Assembly: GCA_046160425.1 (NCBI GenBank)
Contig: JBJXGP010000363.1
Coordinates: forward strand, 1 to 64,000
From: JAQCEJ01 sp046160425
Lineage (GTDB): Bacteria; Planctomycetota; Planctomycetia; Planctomycetales; Planctomycetaceae
Length of the DNA: 64,000 nucleotides
Direction of reading: 5' to 3'
How positions within the stretch are numbered: position 1 is the first letter of the stretch; the number at the start of each line of letters is the position of its first letter. The position numbers were made by a program, and so were the translations under genes. The notes under the pieces were generated by a model that saw nothing but the letters and a program-made list of their open reading frames with translations, did no database searches and had not been told where the DNA came from. Below, in pieces: positions 51,305 through 61,018 of this stretch.

Positions 51305-53617
51305 ATGCATCGACTATGCCGGTTCGTCGCGGAATATCGCCTTCCTGCGCAATCTCTCACCCGCGAAGTTCATTGGTGTCGCTCGTGCGTGCCGTACCAC
51401 GCAATGATCGCAATTTGCTTCTCGTGGGTTTCCCTCGCGGCATTCTCCCAGGAGATCGAAACCGCCGCTAAGGAAGAAGAGCCGGCTCCTCCCGTTGCTG
51501 AAACTCCAGATGCCTCGGCGAAGAAGAAGTCGCTCCCGCCGTTGCAGGATGCCGATGACGTCACCGAGCCGCTCAATCCCAAGAACCCGCCGAAACCGGA
51601 AGACGCACAGCGAGTGAGTTCGGCTGCCTGGTATATGGCCGGTCGACTGCTGGAATCCCGCAACGATTTCAACGGCGCATTAGCGGCGTATAAGAAAGCG
51701 GTGGAAATGAATCCGCGGGCGATTGAAGCGTACCGCTCGCTGATCCCGCTGGCCTACAGTTTGAATCAGCCGGCCGATGCCTTGAAGTACGCGATGATGG
51801 CCATTGAAGTCGATCCGGACGATTACCAGATGATGCATCGCCTGGGGGTGCAGCTCGCCTCCGAACGAAAAATCCCCGACTCCATCCGGATTCTGGAAAA
51901 GGCCCTGCTGTCGAAGCGTCTTGCGCACGACTCCGCCGATTTCGTCAACCTGCATCGCGATCTCGCATTCCTGTACGAAGAGACTCAGCAGATCGAACAA
52001 GCGGCAAGCAGTTTCGAAAAAGTCTTCGACGCTTTGAAGCAGCCTCTCAAATATCATCTCGACTCGGAGCAGCGCGACATCCTCCTCAAGGATGCCACCC
52101 AGACCTACGAACACCTCGGCGATATTTTCCTGAAAGCCAAGCGGACCGAACTCGCCATTCAGGCTTATCAAAAGGGTGGCGAAGCGAGCGGCAAGAAGCC
52201 GAGCAACCTGCATTACAATCTCGCGCAGGTTTACCGTCAGACACAGCAGCCCGAACAGGCATTGGCCGAACTCCAGCAGTACCTCGATGCGAAACAGCAC
52301 TCGAAGGGTAAAGAAGCCTATCAGCTTCTCAGCGACATATTGACCGATCTGAACCGGCAACCCGAGTTGATTCCGTTGCTCGAATCGCATTATTCAAAGG
52401 ACGAGAAGAACAAGTCGCTGCAATATTTCCTTGCCTCTCAATACGTTGCTGCGGACAAGCTGACCGAAGCCGAGGCTCTATACCAAAAGTCTCTCAACAA
52501 TGCCGTCGATTCCGAAGCCTATGCAGGACTCGCCGGAATTTACCGTCGGCAGCAGAAGCCGGCGGAACTGCTCATCGTCCTGAGCAAGGCGATTCAATCG
52601 CAAGAGGGACTGGAACTTCTCCAGCAGGAATTGGAAATCATTGCCAAGGATCTCCCCCTGATGGAGGGCCTGATCAAGGCAGGACGAGAAGCGGCGACCG
52701 GAGACAATCCCACGCTCGATTTCGGCGGAAGCCTGATCCTCGCCAAACTCGCCGCAGAAGTGAAACAAACAGACGCCGCGATTGAATTCTATCGATTTGC
52801 GATTCAGGCGCGGGCCGATCGCGCGGCGGTGTTGTACGAGGAACTCGGCAATCACCTGATGCAAGTGGATCGCAACGCGGACGCCGTCAAGATTTTTCAG
52901 GAAGCGGTTAACGACGCGGGTCTGGCGAACGCGCGACCCAATTTCCAGTATAAACTGTCTCAGGCCCTGGAAATGAACGGCGAGACCGACGCGGCGCTCG
53001 AGGCCATCCGCGAGGCTCAGAAAGAGATACCCGATCATCCGCTGCTCAAGTATCAGGAAGGCTGGATCAACTACCATGCCCGCCGCTGGGATGAAGCGAT
53101 CCCTCATTTCGAAAAGGTGATTGCGCAGAATTCCGATCCGAAGTTCGTTCGGCTGAGCCAGCTCAGTCTCTCGAATGTGTACGTCCTGCAGGGAGACATC
53201 GGTAAAGGGGAAGCGATCCTCGAGAAAGTCTTCGCCGAAGATCCCGAAGATCCGTCAATCAATAATGATCTAGGCTATCTGTACGCCGATCAGGGGAAGA
53301 ACCTCGAGCAGGCGGAGCAAATGATTCGCAAGGCAATCGCCGTCGATCCCGACAACGCCGCTTATCTCGACAGCCTGGGATGGGTTCTCTTTAAGTTGAA
53401 CAAGTTTGAAGAAGCATTTCCACACTTGGAGAAAGCGGCCGCGGCCCCGGGTGGCGGCGATGCCACGATCTGGGAACACCTGGGAGACTGCCAGCAGAAA
53501 CTGGGCCGAGACGCCGATGCCCAGACGTCGTGGAAGAAGTCCCTCGAATCGACCGAGAAGGAAAAATTCCCCGACGAGAAACTGATTCAGAGATTGCGCG
53601 AGAAGATCAAACCGTAA
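51305..53617 (+). CDS. Large exported TPR protein
   Basis: A 770-residue protein. The ATG at 51305 has GGAG 8 nt upstream and opens an N-terminal hydrophobic segment (AMIAICFSWVSLAAFSQ) that looks like a late signal peptide, followed by an acidic Pro-rich linker and about 12 or more TPRs (AWYMAGRLLESRNDFNGALA; NNDLGYLYADQGKNLEQAEQ; DSLGWVLFKLNKFEEAF). The last repeats resemble outer-membrane-associated TPR proteins. Function unknown. Confidence 0.82.
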   Translation: MHRLCRFVAEYRLPAQSLTREVHWCRSCVPYHAMIAICFSWVSLAAFSQEIETAAKEEEPAPPVAETPDASAKKKSLPPLQDADDVTEPLNPKNPPKPEDAQRVSSAAWYMAGRLLESRNDFNGALAAYKKAVEMNPRAIEAYRSLIPLAYSLNQPADALKYAMMAIEVDPDDYQMMHRLGVQLASERKIPDSIRILEKALLSKRLAHDSADFVNLHRDLAFLYEETQQIEQAASSFEKVFDALKQPLKYHLDSEQRDILLKDATQTYEHLGDIFLKAKRTELAIQAYQKGGEASGKKPSNLHYNLAQVYRQTQQPEQALAELQQYLDAKQHSKGKEAYQLLSDILTDLNRQPELIPLLESHYSKDEKNKSLQYFLASQYVAADKLTEAEALYQKSLNNAVDSEAYAGLAGIYRRQQKPAELLIVLSKAIQSQEGLELLQQELEIIAKDLPLMEGLIKAGREAATGDNPTLDFGGSLILAKLAAEVKQTDAAIEFYRFAIQARADRAAVLYEELGNHLMQVDRNADAVKIFQEAVNDAGLANARPNFQYKLSQALEMNGETDAALEAIREAQKEIPDHPLLKYQEGWINYHARRWDEAIPHFEKVIAQNSDPKFVRLSQLSLSNVYVLQGDIGKGEAILEKVFAEDPEDPSINNDLGYLYADQGKNLEQAEQMIRKAIAVDPDNAAYLDSLGWVLFKLNKFEEAFPHLEKAAAAPGGGDATIWEHLGDCQQKLGRDADAQTSWKKSLESTEKEKFPDEKLIQRLREKIKP

Positions 53618-53624
53618 CGGGTGA

Positions 53625-53721
53625 CACTGGCGGCTAGCCCGCCAGTGTGATGAACATGAATAGCAACCGGCGAAGCAGAGCTTCGAAGACTTGCGTTCCC
53701 AAGCGGAGCTTGGGAACGAGG
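53625..53721. repeat. Composite palindromic element, copy 3
   Basis: Part A CACTGGCGG-CTAGC-CCGCCAGTG (53625-53647), a 24-bp variable spacer, then part B with GAAGC-AGA-GCTTC and GTTCCCAAGC-GGA-GCTTGGGAAC (53672-53717). It begins 7 bp after the TPR stop. Its part B matches the inverted solo copy at 60864-60909 in 44 of 46 positions. Confidence 0.85.
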
Positions 53722-53802
53722 TGAGTCAGCAAAAAAAGATACCTAATTATCATCGGGATGCGATATATCCATCCCGGCATCACGTAGAAATCGAGAGTTG
53801 AT

Positions 53803-54558
53803 ATGGCAGGGCATTCACATTGGGCGAATATCGCCAACAAGAAGGGAGTCGCGGATAAACGGAAAGGAAAGCTGTTCGGCAAACTCAGCCGGGCGATCAT
53901 CGTGGCCTGCCACCACGGCGGCGGCGATCCCGATTCGAATCTCGCCCTTCGCTATGCTATCGATAAAGCCCGCAAGAACAGCATGCCCAAAGACAACATC
54001 GAACGAGCCATCAAAAAAGGTTGCGGCGAGTCGAGCGGCGAACAATACGCGGAAATCCTCTATGAAGGTTACGGACCGTCGGGCGTGGCGGTCATCTGCG
54101 AAATCCTGACCGAAAATCGCAACCGGACGGCGGGTGAAATCCGCAAGATCTTCGAAGTCAACGGCGGAAACCTCGGCAGCACCGGCTGCGTCGCCTGGAT
54201 GTTCGAACGCAAAGGACTGTTTCTCGTTCCGGCTCAAAATGTCACCGAAGACCAACTGTTCGAAGTGGCTCTCGACGCGGGGGCCGACGATGTGAAAGCC
54301 GCGGGCGAATCGTTTGAAGTGACGTGCGGCGTCGACCGTTTTCAGGCGGTGTCGCTGGCCCTCGAACAGAACAAGATCCCCATCGACCTCGCTGAAGTGA
54401 CGCGCATCCCGCTCAACACGGTCGAACTCGACGTCGAAAAGGGACGCCAGGTCTTGAAATTGCTCGAAATCCTGGAAGATAACGACGACGTGCAAAGCGT
54501 CACCGCCAATTACAATATTCCGGATGCGGTCATGGCTGAAGTCATGGCCGGTTCGTGA
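53803..54558 (+). CDS. yebC: YebC/PmpR family protein
   Basis: A 251-residue YebC-family protein, full length. It begins MAGHSHWANIANKKGVADKR, the family signature, followed by SMPKDNIERAIKKG and YEGYGPSGVAVICEILTENRNRT. Members are DNA-binding regulators or, as recently proposed, translation factors that help ribosomes at proline stretches. In many bacteria it precedes ruvC/ruvA/ruvB; here ruvB follows directly (63 bp), while ruvC and ruvA are absent. Confidence 0.95.
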   Translation: MAGHSHWANIANKKGVADKRKGKLFGKLSRAIIVACHHGGGDPDSNLALRYAIDKARKNSMPKDNIERAIKKGCGESSGEQYAEILYEGYGPSGVAVICEILTENRNRTAGEIRKIFEVNGGNLGSTGCVAWMFERKGLFLVPAQNVTEDQLFEVALDAGADDVKAAGESFEVTCGVDRFQAVSLALEQNKIPIDLAEVTRIPLNTVELDVEKGRQVLKLLEILEDNDDVQSVTANYNIPDAVMAEVMAGS

Positions 54559-54621
54559 TCCTCCCGCTCACCGTTCAATCTTTTGCTTTCCGGTTTTTCT
54601 TCTTCGTTGCAGGCGGTCACT

Positions 54622-55734
54622 ATGGTGCGTCAATCGGTCATTCACGGAGAGGGTGACGAAGACGACGATGAGCAGCACGATGCCGTCCCTCCCGAACGTC
54701 CCGTCGATCCCGAAACACAACTCAATGAGGAAATGCGCCCGCAGCGGCTCAAGGACGTCGTGGGCCAGCGCAAGGTCATCGAACGCCTGAAGATCATCCT
54801 CGATGCCGCCATCAAGCGTAACGAACCGCTGGGGCATTTGCTGTTCGATGGACCGCCGGGTTTGGGGAAAACGACCCTCGCGACCGTGCTCCCGCGCGAA
54901 CTGGGGGTCGACGTGCAGATCGCCTCAGGACCGACGCTCAAAGCTCCTAAGGATTTGCTCTCGTATCTCACCAATGCCAGCCGGGGCTCGGTTCTGTTCA
55001 TCGACGAAATCCATCGGCTGCCGCCGGCGGTCGAAGAATTCATTTACCCCGCGATGGAAGATTTTCGCGTCGATATCACGCTGGGCGAAGGGCTTAATGC
55101 GCGAACGATCAATCTCAAGCTGCAGCCGTTCACACTCATCGGGGCCACCACGCGCAGCGGGATGCTGACCGCCCCGCTGCGCGATCGCTTCGTGCATCGC
55201 GAACATCTCGATTTTTACGATCTCGATGAACTCTCGGAAATCGTCACGCGAAACGCGGTCAAGTTGCGGACGAAGTTGACGAGAGAGTCGTCCGACGAAA
55301 TCGCCAAACGGAGCCGGGGAACGCCGCGAAAGGCGAACAATCTCTTGTACTGGATTCGCGACTTCGCCGAACACCACAATGCGACCCATGAGATTCCCGT
55401 CGATATCGTCCACGCGGCTTTGCGGATGAAAGAGATCGACGAACTCGGTCTCGATCATCAGGACCGGCGCTACTTGACCGCATTGGTCCACGTGTTTCAG
55501 GGGGGGCCGGCGGGATTGCAGGCCCTCGCGCATACATTGAACATCTCGCCCGATACGCTGGAAGATGAAGTCGAACCGTTTCTGCTGCGCTGCGGTTTCA
55601 TTCAGCGGACTCCGCGCGGACGGATGATTTCCGTCGCGGCATTGGAGCACATGCACTTGACGCTCCCTGAAAATAAAACCGGGGATAAAAAGTCCGTTGA
55701 ATCGCCCGATGACCGTCAACCGCGCCTGTTTTGA
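54622..55734 (+). CDS. ruvB: Holliday junction helicase subunit RuvB
   Basis: A 370-residue AAA+ motor that drives branch migration with RuvA. Motifs: Walker A GPPGLGKTT, Walker B LFIDEIHRL, GATTRSGMLTAPLRDRF (sensor and arginine-finger region) and the C-terminal winged helix with RTPRGRMISVAA. The N-terminal 30 residues form an acidic extension (HGEGDEDDDEQHD). The ATG at 54622 follows AGGCGG; a TTG at 54583 is less likely. It is probably co-transcribed with yebC. Confidence 0.95.
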   Translation: MVRQSVIHGEGDEDDDEQHDAVPPERPVDPETQLNEEMRPQRLKDVVGQRKVIERLKIILDAAIKRNEPLGHLLFDGPPGLGKTTLATVLPRELGVDVQIASGPTLKAPKDLLSYLTNASRGSVLFIDEIHRLPPAVEEFIYPAMEDFRVDITLGEGLNARTINLKLQPFTLIGATTRSGMLTAPLRDRFVHREHLDFYDLDELSEIVTRNAVKLRTKLTRESSDEIAKRSRGTPRKANNLLYWIRDFAEHHNATHEIPVDIVHAALRMKEIDELGLDHQDRRYLTALVHVFQGGPAGLQALAHTLNISPDTLEDEVEPFLLRCGFIQRTPRGRMISVAALEHMHLTLPENKTGDKKSVESPDDRQPRLF

Positions 55735-55854
55735 GCGAGTTGGACGGCGTCGTGGCAACGGATCATTTCAATTGCATCCGGCAGTCAATATACTGCCGCT
55801 CGGGCTGCGAAATTCGACAATGTCCTTACTCTCGAAATTGATGCTGTTCTCGCT

Positions 55855-56676
55855 ATGAAATTCATGGATCATCTGGAACGCTATTTCGGCGCATTCGCCA
55901 TTCCGAATCTGGCGTGGGTTCTGGTCTCCGGCCAGGCCGTCGGCATGTACCTGGGGATGACGCAGAATCCGCTGATCGATCAATGGTCTATGAGCGGCGA
56001 AAAGGTGGCACTCGGTGAATACCATCGGTTGTTTCTATTTCCGTTTCTTCCCCCCGGTTTTGGGATTCTGGTCATTTTTTGCCTGTACTTCTTTCTGCTG
56101 ATGGGTACGGCGCTCGAAAACCAGTGGGGCAAATTCCGCTTCAATCTTTACATACTGATCGCCTACCTTTCGACGCTTGCGGTCGCCTTCATGATCCCGG
56201 AGGTTCAAATCGGCAGCGGATACATCGGCACCTCCGTCTTCCTGGCGTTTGCGTGGTTGTTTCCCGAATTCGTGATCATGCTGTTCTTTGTCCTTCCGGT
56301 CAAAATCAAGTATGTGGCGTTGATCACCTGGATTTATTATTTGATGGAACTCTCTTTCGGCGATTGGATGTCGCGAGGCCTGGTACTGGCCTCGATCTCG
56401 AATTTTCTGCTGTTTTTTGGCTCCGATCTGTACTACCGCGCCCGTGGGGGACACCGCTCGATGAAGCACGCCGTCACGCAAATCAAAGCCAAGCATCAGG
56501 CGTTTCACGAATGCGCGGTCTGCGGCATCACGGAAAAAGACGACCGCAAAATGGACTTTCGCATCTGTTCGCAATGCGAAGGGAGTTACGAATACTGCGC
56601 CAATCACCTGCAAACGCACGAGCACCGTCGCCTTTCGTCGCATGTCGTCCCGGCTCGCGAAGAAACGACGACGTGA
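55855..56676 (+). CDS. Rhomboid-fold-like membrane protein with zinc-finger tail
   Basis: A 273-residue protein with about six membrane helices arranged like rhomboids (RYFGAFAIPNLAWVL; ENQWGKFRFNLYI loop; GYIGTSVFLAFAWLFPE). The rhomboid catalytic GxSG and TM6 His are not clearly present (GTSV is the nearest match), so it is probably an inactive rhomboid relative. The C-terminus adds a Cys/His region: CAVCG...CSQCEGSYEYC...H, a likely zinc-binding module. Function unknown. Confidence 0.6.
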   Translation: MKFMDHLERYFGAFAIPNLAWVLVSGQAVGMYLGMTQNPLIDQWSMSGEKVALGEYHRLFLFPFLPPGFGILVIFCLYFFLLMGTALENQWGKFRFNLYILIAYLSTLAVAFMIPEVQIGSGYIGTSVFLAFAWLFPEFVIMLFFVLPVKIKYVALITWIYYLMELSFGDWMSRGLVLASISNFLLFFGSDLYYRARGGHRSMKHAVTQIKAKHQAFHECAVCGITEKDDRKMDFRICSQCEGSYEYCANHLQTHEHRRLSSHVVPAREETTT

Positions 56677-56796
56677 GTACTGTTTCGCGTGCGGATGCGA
56701 CCGGTCGAATAAAAAACGAGAATTTGGCATTCGGGGCAAGATTTTTTGATCCCAATGCGTCATGATGGCGTTTACAGCTTATTGAAAAATGGGTAG

Positions 56797-56819
56797 CACT
56801 GGCGGCTCGCCCGCCAGTG
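56797..56819. repeat. Solo part-A palindrome
   Basis: CACTGGCGG-CTCGC-CCGCCAGTG is a perfect 9-bp stem, identical in its arms to the part A of copies 2 and 3. No part B follows. It is 75 bp before lemA. Confidence 0.8.
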
Positions 56820-56893
56820 TGAATGAGTCGAGAGTCTTCAGACACGAATGAACCAGCCGCTACGGCAAGTCTTGGAACCGAAGGGGAAATCAA

Positions 56894-57502
56894 ATGGCCA
56901 TTGGTGGATTAGCCATTGTCGCAATCGTCATCGTAGGGGGAGCGCTCCTCCTGTTCCTGTACGCCATCGGGATCTATAACGGTCTCGTCTCACTCCGCAA
57001 CCGCTTCAAAAATGCGTTTGCCCAGATCGACGTGCAACTCAAGCGGCGATACGACCTGATCCCCAACCTGGTCGAAACCGCCAAAGGCTACATGAAGCAC
57101 GAACGGGAAACGCTGGAAGCCGTCATCGCGGCCCGCAACCAGGCGGTCACCGCCGGCCAACATGCCGCCGCTCAACCGGGCAACCCCTCGGCGATGAAAG
57201 AGTTGATGGGAGCCGAGTCGGTTCTGACGGGGACGATGTCCCGGCTGTTCGCCGTCATGGAGAGTTATCCCGACCTCAAAGCCAATCAGAACATGCTCTC
57301 CCTCCAGGAGGAACTGACCTCGACGGAGAACAAGGTTTCGTTCGCCCGGCAGGCATACAACGACGCCGTCACCGCGTACAACACGAAGCGGGAACAAATT
57401 CCCGACGTGTTCGTCGCCAATCTCGGCGGGTTCACCGCTGCGGAATTGTTCGAAGTCACCGTCGAAGCCGAAAAAGCGGCCCCCAAGGTTTCGTTCAGTT
57501 GA
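56894..57502 (+). CDS. lemA: LemA family protein
   Basis: A 202-residue LemA protein with one N-terminal membrane helix and a long helical-bundle domain. Diagnostic segments are IGIYNGLVSLRNRFKNAFAQ, RYDLIPNLVETAKGYMKHE and FARQAYNDAVTAYNTK. LemA proteins are often next to an M48 protease or TPM-domain gene and may deliver or regulate substrates at the membrane. The M48 gene follows after 57 bp, so the pair is probably one operon. Confidence 0.93.
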   Translation: MAIGGLAIVAIVIVGGALLLFLYAIGIYNGLVSLRNRFKNAFAQIDVQLKRRYDLIPNLVETAKGYMKHERETLEAVIAARNQAVTAGQHAAAQPGNPSAMKELMGAESVLTGTMSRLFAVMESYPDLKANQNMLSLQEELTSTENKVSFARQAYNDAVTAYNTKREQIPDVFVANLGGFTAAELFEVTVEAEKAAPKVSFS

Positions 57503-57559
57503 AACCGTAACGGCATGTTACGATTCGACCGCGGGATGAATTGAGGACTCGTCTCCATC

Positions 57560-59542
57560 ATGGACTTTTTTCGCAGCCAGGACGTTGCGCGACGAAATAC
57601 CAGTCTGCTGGTCTTCTATTTCATACTCGCGGTGGCGATGATTGTCCTCGCCCTTTACGCCTTGCTGCTCTTCACCTACGGCAAGATGATGGAACAGAGC
57701 GATCCCGCGGCGGCGGTCTCGCTGTGGGTGCCCGAACTGTTTCTCGGTGTCTCCGTCGGCACGCTGACGATTATACTGCTCGGCAGTTTGTACAAGACCA
57801 GCCAGCTTCGCGGGGGAGGGCACGTCGTCGCCGAAGAACTGGGAGGGCGTCTGCTCGAAGGCGAAACCCGCGACTTGCGCGAGCGGATGCTGCTCAACAT
57901 CGTCGAAGAAATGTCGATCGCTTCGGGAACGCCGGTCCCGCCGGTCTATCTGCTCGATGACGAAGACGGCATCAACGCCTTCGCCGCCGGTTTTACACCT
58001 GAAACCGCCGTCATCGGCGTAACCCGCGGCTGCCTCGACCGTCTCAAACGCGATGAATTGCAAGGGGTCATTGCCCACGAATTCAGCCATATTCTCAACG
58101 GAGACATGCGGCTGAACATCCGGCTGATCGGCATCGTGCATGGAATATTGCTGATCGCGCTCGTCGGCCGGATCATTCTGCGATCGGTCGGCAACTCCAG
58201 TACCCGCCGGTCTACGAGCAGCAGCAAGAAGGGGAAAGACGGCAGCGGCGGGTTTATCATCCTCGCCATTGGATTGATGGCGATCGGATACATCGGGGTC
58301 TTCTTCGGCAAATTGATCAAAAGTGCGGTCTCGCGGCAGCGCGAATTTCTCGCCGATTCTTCCGCCGTTCAGTTCACTCGCAATCCGGGAGGGATCGCCT
58401 CGGCCCTGATGAACATCGGCGGGTTCGCCACGGGATCGAAGATCGCCAATCCGCGAGCCGAAGAAGCCAGCCACATGTTTTTCAGCAACGGATTGAGGGC
58501 TTCCTTTCTGCAATTGATGTCGACGCATCCACCCCTCGTCGAACGAATTCGCCGCATCGACTCTTCCTTCAACGGGAAATTCCCGAAGTCCCACGTGTTG
58601 ACCGATGAAGAAGCCGTTGCGGAAACCGAATCGCTGGCTGTCGTGTCGCAAATGAACTCGCAGGCATCAGCCGAAATCAGGCCGCGCAAACCGAAGGCGG
58701 AATCCCGATTCGCGTTCCGGCCCGAATCGTCGGTCGAAGAGGTTGGAAAGCCGGAACTGAAACACTTGCAGTTTGCCACCTCCTTCCTGCACGAATTGCC
58801 CGATACCTTGAGATCGGCAGTGCATCATCCACTGGGAGCGCAAGCCACGTTGTACGCATTGATGTTGTCGAGCGACGAAGAAACGCGGCAGTCGCAATTG
58901 AACGGGCTTGCCGGCCGCACCGATGAGGTCGCCTTCGATTTGACGAAACGGCTGGCGACGTTCGTCGACCGCTTGCCGGTCGAATATCGCATCCCGGTCG
59001 TAGAACTTTCATTGTCGGCGCTGCATCGGCTTTCGGAGGCGCAGGGTAAGTCATTCCACGAAAATCTGAGTTATCTCGCGCAGGCCGATGGCCAAATCAC
59101 GCTCTTCGAGATGGGATTATTGCGAATCGTCATCAAATCGTTGTTCGCGGAAGATCGAACCGGAATGCCCAAATCTCGCCGCACGTTAACCAAATCGGCG
59201 GTTCAGTCGGAGGCGGTTGCCTTGCTCTCCGCGTTAGCCCGCATCGGCCACGATGAGGATGCCGCCGTCGCCCACGCGTATTCCGCCGGGATGCAGCGAT
59301 TGCCGTTTCAACCGGTCCCCGGACTTCTTCCGGCCAAAGACTGCGGATTGCCCCGAATTTCCAAGTCACTCGACTTGCTGTCGCTGACCCCCCCTCAAGT
59401 CAAAAAACAGATTCTGCAAGCTGCTGCGGAGACGATCGGTGCCGACGGGCAAATCACGACCCGCGAAGCCGAACTGCTGCGGATCACGGCCCACTCGCTG
59501 GGATGCCCGATGCCCCCGCTGATCGTCGGGCAAACCGGCTAA
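57560..59542 (+). CDS. M48 membrane metalloprotease with TerB-like C-terminal region
   Basis: A 660-residue protein. Two N-terminal membrane helices, the Zn motif HEFSH (173-177), two more helices, and the third ligand in SRQREFLADSSA mark an HtpX-like M48 peptidase in about 350 residues. The last ~300 residues are an extra helical region with two repeats of the type QADGQITLFEMGLLR and GADGQITTREAELLR, similar to TerB-like domains. HtpX-type enzymes degrade damaged membrane proteins; the extension may bind substrates or a partner such as LemA. Confidence 0.88.
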   Translation: MDFFRSQDVARRNTSLLVFYFILAVAMIVLALYALLLFTYGKMMEQSDPAAAVSLWVPELFLGVSVGTLTIILLGSLYKTSQLRGGGHVVAEELGGRLLEGETRDLRERMLLNIVEEMSIASGTPVPPVYLLDDEDGINAFAAGFTPETAVIGVTRGCLDRLKRDELQGVIAHEFSHILNGDMRLNIRLIGIVHGILLIALVGRIILRSVGNSSTRRSTSSSKKGKDGSGGFIILAIGLMAIGYIGVFFGKLIKSAVSRQREFLADSSAVQFTRNPGGIASALMNIGGFATGSKIANPRAEEASHMFFSNGLRASFLQLMSTHPPLVERIRRIDSSFNGKFPKSHVLTDEEAVAETESLAVVSQMNSQASAEIRPRKPKAESRFAFRPESSVEEVGKPELKHLQFATSFLHELPDTLRSAVHHPLGAQATLYALMLSSDEETRQSQLNGLAGRTDEVAFDLTKRLATFVDRLPVEYRIPVVELSLSALHRLSEAQGKSFHENLSYLAQADGQITLFEMGLLRIVIKSLFAEDRTGMPKSRRTLTKSAVQSEAVALLSALARIGHDEDAAVAHAYSAGMQRLPFQPVPGLLPAKDCGLPRISKSLDLLSLTPPQVKKQILQAAAETIGADGQITTREAELLRITAHSLGCPMPPLIVGQTG

Positions 59543-59628
59543 GCCGACGAAGTTTCGCTTCTGGAATTTGCCTCCATGCGATACAATTCTCATCCATTCG
59601 CGATTCCCCCTTCATCAGAACAGTTCTC

Positions 59629-60741
59629 ATGCTCGACAGCGCAACGATATTTTTTCTGGGTTGTCTGATCCCTGCATTCGTGATCTCCTTTGGGGCGACC
59701 GCCTGGATGAGGAAGCTTGCACCGCGGCTGGGATTGATCGATCGACCCGCCGCTCGAAAAGTTCATACGACGCCAACGCCGCTCGGTGGCGGAATCGGTA
59801 TCTGGCTGGGGGTCGTCCTGCCGCTGATCGGCGTTCAACTCCTCGCCTATTTGTATCAGAAGGGAACTCTCGCGGGCCTGCGCCTTCCTCAGGAATTGAC
59901 CGTCCACTTCGACGGCATCGGTTTTCGCGGCCCGCAGCTCTGGGCGATCCTCGCGGGAGGGACCATTCTGTCGATCATGGGATTGCTCGACGACCTCAAG
60001 AATCTGCGCTGGTGGCCGCGGCTGATCATGCAAATTCTGGTCGCGACCGGGCTGGTCATGTCAGGCGTCAAGGTCACGTTACTCTTGAACTATCCCTGGA
60101 TCGGAAATGTCGTCACGATTCTCTGGCTGCTGGTGCTGATGAACTCGTTTAATTTTCTCGACAACATGGATGGCCTGTCTTCGGGAATCGCGCTCATCGC
60201 CGCACTGGGGTTTGTGATCGTCATGCTGACGGGTACCAGCGAACCGCGCTGGCTCGTCGGCGGAGTGCTCTTGATCCTCGCCGGATCGATCGCCGGGTTC
60301 CTGTGCCACAACTGGCCTCCCGCTCGAATTTTCATGGGAGACACCGGCAGTCATTTCATCGGACTGATGCTGGCGTCGATGACCGTGCTCGGCACGTTTT
60401 ACGAGTATAAGCCGCAAACGGAACACCATATTCTGGCGCCGCTGTGCATTCTGGCGATTCCGTTGTATGACTTTTGTTCGGTCATCGTCATACGATTATC
60501 TCAAGGCCGCAGTCCGTTTCATGCCGACAAGAGTCATTTCTCACATCGGCTCGTCGAACTGGGTCTCAAGCCGAAATACGCCGTGCTGACAATCTATCTG
60601 GCGACGATGACGACGGGACTGGCCGGGCTCTTGTTGTATCGGGTCCCCGATTGGCCGTCGGCGTTGTTATTGATGGCCTTGGTGACGTGCGTGCTGGCGA
60701 TCATCGCCATTCTGGAGACCGTCGGTCGTCACCGCTCCTGA
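59629..60741 (+). CDS. Undecaprenyl-phosphate sugar-1-phosphate transferase (WecA/TagO-like)
   Basis: A 370-residue integral membrane enzyme of the MraY/WecA family with about ten or eleven helices. Motifs: GLLDDLKNLRW (Asp pair), NSFNFLDNMDGLSSG and RIFMGDTGSHFIG. It moves a GlcNAc- or similar sugar-1-phosphate to undecaprenyl phosphate, starting a surface glycan. The ATG at 59629 begins the first helix. The O-antigen-ligase-like gene that follows fits a glycan assembly role. Confidence 0.9.
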   Translation: MLDSATIFFLGCLIPAFVISFGATAWMRKLAPRLGLIDRPAARKVHTTPTPLGGGIGIWLGVVLPLIGVQLLAYLYQKGTLAGLRLPQELTVHFDGIGFRGPQLWAILAGGTILSIMGLLDDLKNLRWWPRLIMQILVATGLVMSGVKVTLLLNYPWIGNVVTILWLLVLMNSFNFLDNMDGLSSGIALIAALGFVIVMLTGTSEPRWLVGGVLLILAGSIAGFLCHNWPPARIFMGDTGSHFIGLMLASMTVLGTFYEYKPQTEHHILAPLCILAIPLYDFCSVIVIRLSQGRSPFHADKSHFSHRLVELGLKPKYAVLTIYLATMTTGLAGLLLYRVPDWPSALLLMALVTCVLAIIAILETVGRHRS

Positions 60742-60863
60742 GTGCGGGATGTCGGTAGATGAAATCCCAGGAAAATGGCCTGTTACGCCCTGCCCGGAAT
60801 CTATAAGATCCCACGAATTCGAGCCTTCCGACGTATGAATTCGTGAGGCCCGTTGTCGGTTCT

Positions 60864-60909
60864 TGTTCCCAAGCTCCGCTTGGGAACACAAGTCTTCGAA
60901 GCTCCGCTT
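60864..60909 (-). repeat. Solo part-B palindrome, inverted
   Basis: On the minus strand: GAAGC-GGA-GCTTC, a spacer, then GTTCCCAAGC-GGA-GCTTGGGAAC. 44 of 46 bases equal part B of copy 3. No part A is adjacent. It lies between the transferase and the ligase-like gene. Confidence 0.8.
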
Positions 60910-61018
60910 CACCCAATGACTATCGACATTCTACGACATGGGCGGAAATTCCTTCTTGGATCTGTATTCTCGCAGTGGGTTGAGGGGAGTCCCCTCATTA
61001 GCAAATAGATAACAGGAT

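Noticed and set aside
16697..60909. The repeated palindromes as a CRISPR array
   Set aside because: Copies are kilobases apart, palindromic and without regular spacers or cas genes.
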